NCBI RefSeq assembly: GCF_000002985.6
Contig: NC_003281.10
Location: 2,046,001 to 2,110,000, forward strand
Origin: Caenorhabditis elegans
Lineage: Eukaryota > Nematoda > Chromadorea > Rhabditida > Rhabditidae
Direction: 5' to 3'
DNA: 64,000 bases
Part shown: one piece after another, positions 42,731 through 53,634 of the stretch
Numbering within the stretch: the first letter of the stretch is position 1
Layout of the letters: the number at the start of each line of letters is the position of its first letter
Program-made: the position numbers and the translations under genes
The notes under the pieces: generated by a model
Database searches by the model: none
What the model was told of the DNA's origin: nothing
Seen by the model: the letters and a program-made list of their open reading frames with translations, nothing else

Positions 42731-42892
42731 GCACCAATACCTTTAAAGTAACACCCATTACGCCTAGTTTCCGGTGAAATTGAGTCCCGACACAGCTGAA
42801 ACCATAGCTACAGTACCCAGCGTGGTGGGACCCAAAAACTCAAAATCGACGGAACCTAGGCATGATGGGGGTTGTTTTGAAGGTATTACTGA
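42731..42892. repeat. Dispersed palindromic repeat (CTGTAGCTATGGTTTCAGCTG family)
   Basis: The copy starts ACCTTTAAAGTAACACCCAT, contains CAGCTGAAACCATAGCTACAG and GGTGGGACCCAAAAA in the middle, and ends CATGATGGGGGTCGTTTTGA, the inverse of its start. Same family at 43218-43387 and 44160-44330. Confidence 0.75.
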
Positions 42893-43217
42893 GTTAAATC
42901 TATACTTTCTGAATTGAACAATTTAGGAGCAAAAATCAAGAAAAATTTCAGGAAAACAATTTTTTTCGAAAATCCATAACTTTTCAAAATTTCATGAAAT
43001 TTCCGGAATTACTGTATGTTCCGGTGAGGTTTTTGTTTTCAACCAAATTTTAATAATAGTCCAAATATTTTTGCACAGTTTACACAAAAAATCAGCAAAT
43101 AACCTTGAAAACTGAAAGAGTTGCAAATTTTTGAAAATTTTTTCCAAAAAAAAAATTCTTTTCAATTTTTTTCTCCTAAACATTTCCAAAAACCTATAAA
43201 AACTCATTTTTCGGGTT

Positions 43218-43387
43218 TACCGCACCAATACCTTTAAAATAACACCCATCACGCCTAGTGTCCGGTGAAATTGAGTCCCGACACAGCTGAAGCCATAGCT
43301 ACAGTACCCAGCGTGGTGGGACCCAAATACTCAAAATCGTCCGAACCTGGGCATGATGGGGGTCATTTTGAAGGTCTTGGTGAGCTG
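43218..43387. repeat. Dispersed palindromic repeat, same family and orientation
   Basis: CACCAATACCTTTAAAATAA at the left, CCATAGCTACAGTACCCAGC in the middle and GCATGATGGGGGTCATTTTG at the right. Confidence 0.75.
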
Positions 43388-43644
43388 AACCCATCTTTTG
43401 TAAATTGAATAATTTAGGGGCAACCTCATTGAAAATTTTCAAAAAAATAATTTTTAAAAAACCTTTTTTTTTGAAAAATTTTCCCAAAAAAATCATTTCC
43501 AAATATATGCATATAAACTATGTTTTAATTTCATTTTTCCTCCCACAATAAAACCTAAATTCTCTGCACCCTCTTCCATTTCCACACTCTCTCCATCTCG
43601 CGTGGGGCGCCGTCAGCTTTTCCTCTATATTTTGTCTTTGGTTG

Positions 43645-43655
43645 TCTGCGTCTCT
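43645..43655 (+). promoter_or_regulatory. TCTGCGTCTCT promoter-type motif
   Basis: TCTGCGTCTCT within a pyrimidine-rich patch. CTGCGTCTC is a motif known to be enriched in C. elegans core promoters. A second copy is at 44923-44933 and an inverted one at 55124-55133. It is about 3.1 kb upstream of the phosphatase ATG. Confidence 0.4.
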
Positions 43656-44159
43656 CCGGGGTTTCAGTGCTCACTCACGGGTTGGCGTGCTCCGAGAGCC
43701 AACACACACCACCAACTTTCGCTCCCACCGCTTATCCTTTTCAATTTTTGATTTATTTTCGAAATTTTCCAGGAATTTTCTGGATTTTTATCGATTTCTT
43801 TAAAGGATTTTTGCAATGGAAATTGGGAAATTTTATTTCTTACACAATTTATGATTTTTTCATACATAATTCAAAAAATTTTGCAAAAAAAAATTCTGCC
43901 TTAAAGCCTTAAAGCAATTTTCCACCGATTTTCATTGATATTTTGGGTCCCGCCACGAAAACTTCTGGGTTAGGGGTATAGTTTTTCATTGGTAGACAAA
44001 TATATTTCAAACATTTTAAATAAAATTTATTACGCAATTTTGAAAATTCGGGAAAGATATGGATTTTCGAAAAGTTTCGAAGAAAAATTGGTTTTTTTTA
44101 AATTTTTCTGAATTTTTTCAATCAGCTTTTGTTCCTAAACTTTTTATTTTACAAGATAT

Positions 44160-44330
44160 GGATTCAGCTCACCAAGACCTTCAAAATGACCCCCATCATG
44201 CCCAGGTTCCGGCGATTTTGAGTTTTTGGGTCCCACCACGCTGGGTACTGTAGCTATGGTTTCAGCTGTGTCGGCACTCAATTTCAGCGAAAACTAGGCA
44301 TGATGGGTGTTATTTTAAAGGTCTCGGTGC
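44160..44330. repeat. Dispersed palindromic repeat, inverted orientation
   Basis: TCAAAATGACCCCCATCATG at the left, CTGTAGCTATGGTTTCAGCTG in the middle and GGCATGATGGGTGTTATTTT at the right; reverse orientation to the two copies before it. Confidence 0.75.
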
Positions 44331-44922
44331 GGTAAACCCAAAAAATGAAGGTTTTTTTTCAATTTTTGGAAAGTTTAAGAGGAAAAAAATTTTGAAAAAA
44401 ATTGTTTCAAAAAAAATCTCAAAAATTTGCAACTCTCTCAGTTTTTAAGATTTTCGGCAGATTTTTTGCTTACAATGTGCATAAATATTTGGAATTTTAT
44501 TTAACATTTGTTTCAAAATTTGAAACCCCGGAAAATACAGTAGTCTAAAAGTTTTCGTTGCGGAAGCCTTGAGAGTCCTGGAGTTAGAAATCTATTGTTT
44601 TCAAACCTCTGTAACTTTTTCAGTTTTCGGCGGTTTTAAGCCAGTTTTTGGCTGAAAGTGCCTAAACTTTTATATTTTAAGAAAAACTATATTTTAAAGT
44701 AAAATCTCAAAAATGTCAAAAATAATTTGTATCTGAAAAAAAATTTCCCCCCAAAAAAAATTTTTTTTTCGATTTTTATTTTTTTTTTCTCTCCACAATT
44801 TTCTCATCAAATGACAACAGTTTCAATTCAATTCATTCAAGAAGAAGAAAAAAACCATTACTAACCATACATAAAACCATGTGACCGTACCTGTTTTCTC
44901 TGGGTTACTCTTTCTCTGAGTG

Positions 44923-44933
44923 TCTGCGTCTCT
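44923..44933 (+). promoter_or_regulatory. TCTGCGTCTCT promoter-type motif
   Basis: TCTGCGTCTCT in a CT-rich patch (TTTCTCTGAG before, CACTGCCTCTCTATTG after), 1.8 kb upstream of the phosphatase ATG. Either this or the 43645 site could mark its transcription start. Confidence 0.4.
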
Positions 44934-46762
44934 CACTGCCTCTCTATTGTCTTTTTTTTTGTTTAACGATGACTAATGTTTGACTGTGCGGTGATGTAGT
45001 GTGCGTTTCAATATATAGTTTTTCCATGGGTTTTGAGATTTTTTATTGATTTTTGTAGTTTTGAATTTTTTTGAAATATAATTTTTCCATTGGTTTTGAA
45101 ACTTTTGTAACTTGGTCAGTTTTAGATATTTTTTCTGTGATTTAAAAATTTATTTGCAGAAAATAGTACGTACTTTTTGATAGAATACTCTGGAAATTAG
45201 GAAAAATTTAAATTTTTTTTTTCTTCAAAAAAAAATTTTTGGGCAATTTAGTCAATTTTCAATATTTTTTATTATTATTTAAAATTCATGTAATGCTAAA
45301 TTATATACTCTAAAATTTTTAAGTTTATTTTTTTTTTTGAAATAATTTTCAACATAGGATTTTTTTTTAATCAAACTTTTAAAATTTGGTCAATTTTCAA
45401 CTTTAAAAAAATTTTGAAAATTTTAAAAATTGAATTTTTGCATTAAAATTCTTAACTTGGTTTGTTTCTATTATTTTAGAAAATGAACTAATAGCTCCAA
45501 CTAAAAATAAATTTCCATTCGAGACCCTTATCAGCTAGTTTCCTACTGTGTGTGCTCTGCCTATTTCGATCGATTTTGCCACACAATTCAACTGATAACA
45601 ACTTTAATTTCCGCTTTTTCTTCTCCTTTTTTTGCTGAAAATTTCAGTTTCCCAGGTTGAAAAATTTTTTTGGTCTAAAAATTTTAGAAAGTCTACAGAA
45701 AAGTCACAACAAACTTGGAAACTGAAACTCGAAATGTGAATTTTCAAATTTGGCTCGCTGAGAGCTTTCATTTGACACCCATCATGCCTAGGTTCCACCC
45801 ATTTTGAAATTTCTGGGTCCTACCACGAATGGGGTACTGTAGTTTTCGTGGTGGGACCCGAATGGCTAAAATTCAAACGTAAAAACAGTTAGTTCAAAGC
45901 CAAAATCAATGATTTTCGAATTTATAAAATTTTTAGAAATTGTGGATTTTTTGAAATTTTCGAAACTTTTCGAAAATCATTAACTTTGTCAGTTTTTGAG
46001 ATTTTTGGCTGATTTTTGTCTTAAAATTTAGGTATAATATTTTTTAACGTTTGAAAATTAATTTAAAAATTTATGGTTTTGAAACGACAGTAGCCCAGCA
46101 GTTTTTGTGGCAGAACCCAATTTTCAAATAAATACACAATTTTTTGTAAAATTTCAAAATTTCGTAACTTTGTCAGTTTTTGAGATTTTTGGTTGATTTT
46201 TGTTTTTAAAAATGATTAAACTCTGGTTAATTAAAAAAGTGTCACTCAACATAGATTTGTCCCGTAGCTACAGTAACCCAACGGATTTTCGTGGCGAGAC
46301 CCAATTTTTTCAAAAAATGTTCATACTCTGCGGACTATAGTCAATACGGGGTTCATCCAAAAGCTCTCATTGCGCTGAATCTAAGTTTCGCAACAAATTA
46401 TATTTATTTTATAAAACTAAGAATTCCTCAGATTTTGCCCACCCCTTGGCCCAATTTTTCCGGTTTTCTTCTTTGTGGGAAAACTCGTTGGTTATTCATA
46501 TGATAGCAATATATATTTATATAAATGTTGTTAAATCATGACATGTTAGGTGTGAATAGGACGATGTGAATCACTTTTTTTTGGTTTTTCTCTATGTTTT
46601 CTTGCTATTTTTGGAATAAAAAAATTTTTCCAAAAAAAAAAAGGTTTTTGAAATTTTTTTTCGGTTAAAAAATAATTAATTATTGTTTAAAATAGTTTAT
46701 TATTTCAGAAATACTACTGATAAGCTTCAGAAAATTTCAAAAATCCAAAAAGTTGGCTCAAT

Positions 46763-49700
46763 ATGCTGAAAATCTTCGGAGACAAGAAGGGGAAGGAGAA
46801 AAAAGGTATTGGGATGTTTTTTTTCGAATTTATTGATTTTATTGATTTTTTATTAAATTTTTACAGGAAAAAATAACAATAATGTGAATGAAAAACGTCC
46901 AGCGTCGGCACAAAGCTCAAATGGCACAGAGGTAGGTTTCTCTGTAGATTTTGGTTCAGTATAGAATTTAAAATTTTTATAAAGTTTGTGAAGACTTGTG
47001 CTACATTTTAATTTAAAAATCAAAGAAAAATCGTTAAAATCGACAAATTTACGGATTTTTGAAAATCCGAAAGTTTTGGAAAAAAAACTTTTTTTTTGAA
47101 TTTTTCGAAATCTTGTTACTTTTTCAGTTTTTCAGATTTTCACCTGAATTTTTATTTTAAATGTCTGTAAAATTAAATATTTTCTTTTTATAAAATTTTT
47201 TAACAAAACAGCGCAAAGAAATGCAGTATCCGAGACTTTTAATGGCAGTACTCCAAACTTTTTGGGTCCCGCCGCGGAAACTCCTGGGTTACTGTAGATT
47301 CTGGTTCTTTAAAACATTTGAAATTTGCATAACATTTTTGAAAACTTGGGCTACGTTTTAAGTTAAAAATCAAAGAAAAATATCAGATTTTGACTAATTT
47401 ACGAAAATTTGAAAATTTGAAAAAAAAAACATTTTTTTGGAAATTTTAATTTTCATTTCCATAAATTTATTTTTTTAAGGCTTTGTCAATTTTAAAATTT
47501 TACTGTTTTTTCTACTGTTTTTAGCTTTTTTTTCTTGAAAATAACAAAAAATGTTATTATTAACGTTCATTTAAAATTATTTACAAAAAAAAAGAAAAAA
47601 TGTTCAGAAAAAAATGTCCAAAAAACTTTTTTTTCCCCAAAAGTTCCAATACTCTCCAAAATCCTCCCCAATGCTCCAAATCATGAAAAAGAGCATTTCA
47701 TGATGTAGATCTCCACGTACTGATGTCTTAATAAACCTGTCAAGTGAGTGGTATGGGTCACCCCACTTAACACACAAACCTCCCCCGTCCGCCTCTCAAA
47801 TGTACACATAACGTTCATTTTCTTGGTTTTTTGAGCAAAAAGTGAAAAGAGATATTCTTGGAAATTTTGAAATTTTATTGTTCTGTGCGACTTCGCACGT
47901 TTTAGTTATGATAACTTTTCGGAAAAAAAATTTCCGAAAAAAACTTTTTTTTGAACGTTTTTCAATTTTTTTTAGTTTGTATTTTGTAGAATTTTGTGAA
48001 AATTTTTATTTCAAAAAATACATTTGAAATATTTTACACAGTTTAATTAAAAAACTTGTTGAAAATCTCAAAAACTGACAAAGTTACGAACTTTTGAAAT
48101 TTTCACGAAAAAAAATTTTTTTTTGAAAGTTGGGTCCCGCCACGAAAGCTCGTAGCGCACTGTAGTTTTGATGTATTTTGTTGTTTAATAATTTTTATTA
48201 AATTTTTCAAAAATTTAACTAAATTCAAAAACAAAAATCAGCTGAAAATCTTAAAAACTGGCAAAGTTACGAATTTTTGAAAAATCACAAAAAACAATTT
48301 TTTGAAAATTGGGTCCCACCACGAAAACTCTTGGTGTATCGTAGGTTTACGGCTAAACAAATTTGTTTGATTTTTTCCAAATTTGTAAATGTTTTACCTA
48401 AATTTTGAAACAAAAATTAACTAAAAATCTCAAAAACTGACAAAGTTATGAATTTTTGAAAGTCACATAAAAAATCTTTTTTTGAAAATTGGGTCCCGCC
48501 ACAACTTTTTGGTTACTGTAGTTTCTGAGGTTTTTTTGTATTTTTTAAATTTTTTCAATTTAATCAGTAGTTGTAGTTGAGCTATATATTAAAACAAGAA
48601 TCATTAAAAAATATCAAAAACTGACCAAGTTATGAATTGTTTAAATTTTTGAAATTTTTTTTTGCAAAAAATTCACAACTTATTCAAATTTTCTATATAT
48701 AGCTAATTTTTGCTGTAAAATTCAGAAAATCCACTCAAAAATTTATGGAAAATTAATTTTCTGTCGTTGTGCTCAAACACTACAGTAACCCAAGATTTTT
48801 CGTGGCGGGACCCCACAAAAAAAATTTCCAAAAAAAAAAATTATTTTTAGAAATTATTTTTCTAAATTATTATACGTTCGTGGTTTATTTTGGGGGGGCA
48901 CACAAACCAACAATAGCAAATAATAGATAAAGTGCGTCAAGTGTTGTTGAACATCGATATCCCCTCAGGCACACTTATCCCCTCTCACTCACTTGCCACC
49001 TAAAAATATCTATTTTCTGACCACTTGTTCCGTTTTCTCTGCACTTTTTTTTGTGATTTTTTGGGGTTACTGTAGTTATAGAAATAATCAAAAACCTGAG
49101 AAAAAGTTTTGGGAAAAGTTTTGAAAATTTTGGAAAATTTTTTTTTTTTGAAAAATATTATTTTTTTCTATTTTTTTTCACAATATTCACTTTTTTTTAT
49201 TTTTTAACTAAAATTTTGAATTTCTGATTTTCAGACGTTCAAAATAACCCCCATCATTCCCAGGTTCTGGCGATTTTGAGTTTTTGGGTCTCACCACGCT
49301 GGGTACTGTAGCTATGGTTTCAGCTGTGTCGGAACTCAAGTTCAGCTGAAACTAGGCATGATGGGTGTTATTTTAAAGGTCTCGGTGCGGTGAACCCAAA
49401 AAAATAATTTTTAAAAAGTTTAGTTTAAAATTCACGGGAATATTTTGAAATTAGATATTTTAGGCAAAAAATCAATTCAAATTTTTCGAAAATTCGTAAC
49501 TTTGTGAGTTTTTGAGGTTTTCAGATGGTTTTTGTCTTAAAATGTGGGAAATTGCTGGCTTCAACTTTACAAAAATGTCAGTTAGGTCAATTTAAATCCC
49601 TAAAAATAAAAACAAAGTCTTGAAAAAATATCCGAAAAAATTTCAAAAAAAAATTTTCTTCAAGATGTTTTCTATCATTTTTGAGTTGTTTTTTCTTTTT

Positions 49701-52700
49701 TCTTTTTTTCTTTGAAACCGTTATAATTCCAAAATTCGCTCCAAAATTTTCAGAAATTAAAATGCGCTGTAGATTCTCACGTGGCAGAATCAAGGCAGTC
49801 TCGTCGGTGCCACGTGGCACACCAATTTATCAGTTTTTTGAGGCTCCGGATGCAAACAATAATTACGATGAAAATGAGCACAAAATTTATAAAAAAGTTT
49901 GAGATTTTTTTTGGGAAAAAATTAAATTTTTGAAAAAAAAATTTTCGGACAAAATTTTTTTTTGATAAAAAATTGAATTTTCAGACAGATGATCACCACA
50001 GAAAGTATGTAGAAACTCTGAACAACTTTATAATTGCCACTGAAAAGCTGGGAATCGAAGGTTTGGCGAAACAGTACCGGAAACTCGATGCCCAGCAGGA
50101 CTCCTCACTAACTTTTGAGGCTTTTAAGCAGAATATGCACAAAAATCGATATTCAGGTGAGTTGAAAGTTTAAAATTTGAGTTTGGCGTGAAAAGAGCTT
50201 TCAAACAAGTATAATCATGCCAGGGTTCTGAAAAAAAAAAATTTTCGGAAATTTTTAAAATTTCGAGGTCTCGCCGCGAAAAGTCCTGACTTTTTCCTGA
50301 CTTTCATTTTGGGCACAAATTAGGTTATTGTATTTTTCTTCGACAATATAAATATTAATGTAATTTTTAAACAAAAAATTAGCCGCAAATCTCGAAAATT
50401 GGTGGAGTTACGGATTTTCGAAAATTTTCGAATTTTTTGAAAAATTTTTAAATTTAAAAAACCACCAAAAATGTGGTTTTTTGGAGCCGATACAGTTTTG
50501 AAACTGCGATTTCTGGATCTTTCCCGCCATTAGCTTCAATTTGACCGCCAAATTCTCCAGGCCACGCCCACTTTTGAGAGTACTGTAGTTTAACGTGGTG
50601 GAGCCCAACTTTGACGGAACCTAGTCATGATGGGTGTCATTTTGAAGGTCTCAAAGCGATAATTTTGAATTTTCACATGTTTTATTTGCTGAGGCGGAAA
50701 TTACAAAAATAAGTTTTTAAAATTTTCGAAAAACAATTTTTCCAATTTTTTAAAAATTCATAACTTTGTCAGTTTTGAAGATTTTAACTTGATTTTTAGC
50801 TTAAAATGTGCGTGAAATATTTTTCTGCTGGATTAAATTGCACATTTTATAACACTTCAAAAAAGTGTTTGCAAATAAATTTTTGAAAAATTTTTTTCTT
50901 TAATATTTTTTTTTTAATTTTTCAAAAATTCATAGCTCGGTCAGTTTTCAAGGTTTTGGCCTGATTTTCAGCTCAAAATGTGCGCAAAATATTAATGTGT
51001 TTGAAAAAATACAAAAAACCATAAGCTAACAAAATTCGTTAAAGAAAATATATTCGAAAAGATGTTTTTTTTTGTTGAAAATTTAAATTTTTTCAAAAAG
51101 TCAATTTTCAGACGTGGTATGTCGCGACACTACACGAGTAAAGCTGACAATTGACAAAAGTCGATATGAGGATTATATTCATGCAAATTACGTAAAAACC
51201 AATTACCTGAGGAACACATTTATCTGCACACAAGGACCCCTTCAGCACACAATTATCGATTTTTGGAGGATGATTTTTCAGGAGAGAGCTGAGAGCATTT
51301 TGATGCTCTGCAAGTGAGTTTGGAAATTTTGAGAGCTTTCAGAAAAGCATAAACTCGATGGTTTTTGAAAAAAAAAATTTAATTTGGAACAAAATTTCAA
51401 AAAAAAATTGTTCTATGTTTTCAAAAAAAAATCTAATTGTTCCGAATTTGAAAACCAATCAATAATTCAAACTCTACTCATTGAGCCCTTCAAAATGACC
51501 CCCATATTGCCTATAATCCGACAACTTTCAAAATTTTTGGGTCTCACCACGAAGACCATCTGGGTTACTGTAGTTATGTGCTTTTTGTGGGTTTTCAGAT
51601 TTTTTAGCGTTAGTTCATTTTTTTTTTTGCAAATTTTTTGTCTAAAATAAGGCGGAAATCTTTAAAACAAGCAAAGTTATGGTTTTTCGAAAATTTACGA
51701 TTTTTCTTCGAAAATTATATTTTAAACTACAGTAACTCGTTGAAAATCGTGTCGAGATCCTTGGTTGGGTCCCGCAACGAAGGATACTGTAGTTTTCGTG
51801 GCGGGACCCGAACCTAGTCATGATTATACTTATTTTGAAGGTCTCATTGAGCTAAAAATAGAAATTTGAAAGTTTGCGTGTAAAAATCGACATGTATAAA
51901 TCAAAAATTATAAAAGAAATTAGAATTTTCGAAATTTTTCGAAAATCCATAACTTTTCCAATTTTCCACATTTTTTGATGGTGTTTGTTTTAAAATTTGC
52001 GCAGTTCCTCGCACTACCCGAGAAAAATATTAAAAAATCAATAACTCCAGAACAATGGAAGAGGGCCGCCCGAAATGCGTCGGCTACTGGCCATCACTTG
52101 GCGTAACAGAAACATACGGGTGCATACGTGTCACAAATATGGGCGAATCGTCCGATGAATTTGAAATTTGCAATTTAGCAGTGACATTTGTGCCTGACAA
52201 TGTGCCGGTCGATGAGCAGCCCGCAAATTTGAAGGAGCTCAGAGTTAACCTGATTAAATGGCCAAAGTGAGTTAATTTTTTGGAAAATTTTGAAGAAATT
52301 AGGGAAAACACACGAAAAATCGATAATTTCAGCGAAAACGCTGAGAAAAATCGATCATTTAGCACAAATTTACACAATTTTCCGAAAAATCAATAAAGCA
52401 AAAAAATTATCGATTTTGAAGGAAATTATTGATTTTTTTTTTGAATTTTTTTTTTTTGGAAAATTGACATTTTTCTTCAAATTTCACAACTTTCTTTCTT
52501 GCAGTTGGCCGGACCGCGGTGTGCCCGACGAAAAATGTCATACAGTACCCCAGCGGCTGTTGGCTCAGGTGCGGCACGGCCCTTGTGTGGTACATTGCTC
52601 CGCCGGGATTGGAAGGACCGGTTGTGTAGTTGCTCTGGAATTCGCTTATAATAAATTGGATAGAGGACTGAAAGTAGACTTTGAGGAGGTAAGGATTTGA

Positions 52701-53634
52701 GGGAAAATTCGAAAATTCTTGAAAAAAAAATTTTGTTTTGGATTTTTTTCTTACAATTTCGGATTTCAAGAAACATGATGGAGATTTGTTATCAGTTCCC
52801 GGAAGCGTTTAAAATGACCCCCATCATGACCAGGTTCCGACGATTTTGAGTTTTCGGGTCCCGCCACGCTGGGTACTGTAGCTATGGTTTCAGCTGTGTC
52901 GGAACTCAATTTCAGCGGAAACTGGGCATGTTGGGTGTCATTTAAAAGGCATTGATAGGCTGAATTCTATTTTACTCTCAAAAATTTTTTAAAAAATCCT
53001 TAAAAAATAAAATTTAGAGAAAAATGCTTTTTTTTTTTTGAAAATTTAAAGAAAAGTTTTTTTTTCGAATTTTTACTTTTGCAAACTAATTTTTGAAAAT
53101 TTGAATCTAGCTCACCGAGACCTTTAAAATGACCCCCATCATGACCAGGTTCCGACGATTTTAAGTTTTTGGGTCCCGCCACGCTGGGTACTGTAGCTAT
53201 GGTTTCGGCTGTGTCTAAACTTAAAATAGACGGAACCTAGGCATGTTGGGGGTCATTCTGAAGCCACGAAGTGCTGAACTTTAATTTTTTAACTTTAAAG
53301 TAGTAGTTGTGGCCTAAAAAATTTTGCCCGGGTTTTCTAGGCCACCAATTTCAAATCGCCGTAACTTGGCTTAAAATCGATATTTTTGAATTCTGAAAAA
53401 TCCCATCGATTTATTGATTTTTCGTCTATCAATTAATTTTTTAAATTTTAATTTCAGATCATAACAGAACTCCGAAAACAGCGCGCCCAATGCATTCAAA
53501 CAGAAATTCAATACCTCTACATCCATCGTGTCATGATTGCCTTCGCACGCGGGGAGACGGACGTTTCGGAGAAGGCTTTGGCAGCTGCCGACGCATTTTT
53601 GAAGTCTTATGATGAACATTTGAAGAAAATTTGA
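46763..53634 (+). CDS. Protein tyrosine phosphatase, nematode single-domain type (352 aa)
   Basis: Seven exons: 46763-46805, 46867-46931, 49985-50156, 51112-51313, 52051-52266, 52505-52688 and 53458-53634; all phases agree. It hydrolyses phosphotyrosine. A short Lys-rich N-terminus (MLKIFGDKKGKEKK) is followed by a helical segment (EKLGIEGLAKQYRKLDAQQ). The PTP elements come in order: HKNRYSGDVVCRD (pTyr loop, KNRY), HANYVKTNYL, FICTQGPLQHT, FWRMIFQE, the WPD loop in NWPDRGVPDEKCHT, the phosphate loop VHCSAGIGRTGC with catalytic Cys and Arg, and the Q-loop QRAQCIQTEIQYLY. All catalytic residues are present, so it should be active. There is no signal peptide or membrane helix, hence cytoplasmic. 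Intron 2 is 3 kb with repeats. I recall the locus as Y48G9A.9. Confidence 0.88.
46932..49984. other. Large intron 2 of the phosphatase gene
   Basis: Three kilobases of AT-rich sequence with repeated GGGTCCCGCCACGAAA half-motifs (about 47265, 48130, 48308, 48488, 48800) and one full palindromic repeat (49226-49392). Two patches of more complex, possibly regulatory sequence: 47685-47815 and 48895-49045. The second contains CTCACTCACTTGCCACCT, partly repeated downstream of the gene at about 53950. Confidence 0.45.
49226..49392. repeat. Dispersed palindromic repeat in phosphatase intron 2
   Basis: TCAAAATAACCCCCATCATT, then CTGTAGCTATGGTTTCAGCTG and GCATGATGGGTGTTATTTTA: the same family as at 44160. 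Confidence 0.75.
51480..51860. repeat. Two decayed GGGTCCCGC-type repeats in phosphatase intron 4
   Basis: The first runs from TCAAAATGACCCCCATATTG to about 51575. The second (51755-51850) carries TTGGGTCCCGCAACGAAGG and its inverse TTTTCGTGGCGGGACCCGAA around a TACTGTAG centre. Confidence 0.6.
52800..53275. repeat. Two adjacent palindromic repeats in phosphatase intron 6
   Basis: Copies at 52808-52958 and 53125-53262. Both begin AAAATGACCCCCATCATGAC, carry CTGTAGCTATGGTTTC and end with GGCATGTTGGG plus GTCAT. They are in direct orientation with about 165 bp between them. Confidence 0.75.

Larger units (their letters stand above)
42238..46762. other. Intergenic region between cpt-3 and the phosphatase gene
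   Basis: No gene is recognised in 4.5 kb. It contains three well-preserved palindromic repeats (42731-42892, 43218-43387, 44160-44330), decayed halves near 45770-45860 and 46080-46330, and two pyrimidine-rich promoter-like patches at 43560-43735 and 44880-44965. A TTTATTTCAG at 46701-46710, about 50 bases before the phosphatase ATG, is a plausible trans- or cis-splice acceptor. Confidence 0.55.
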
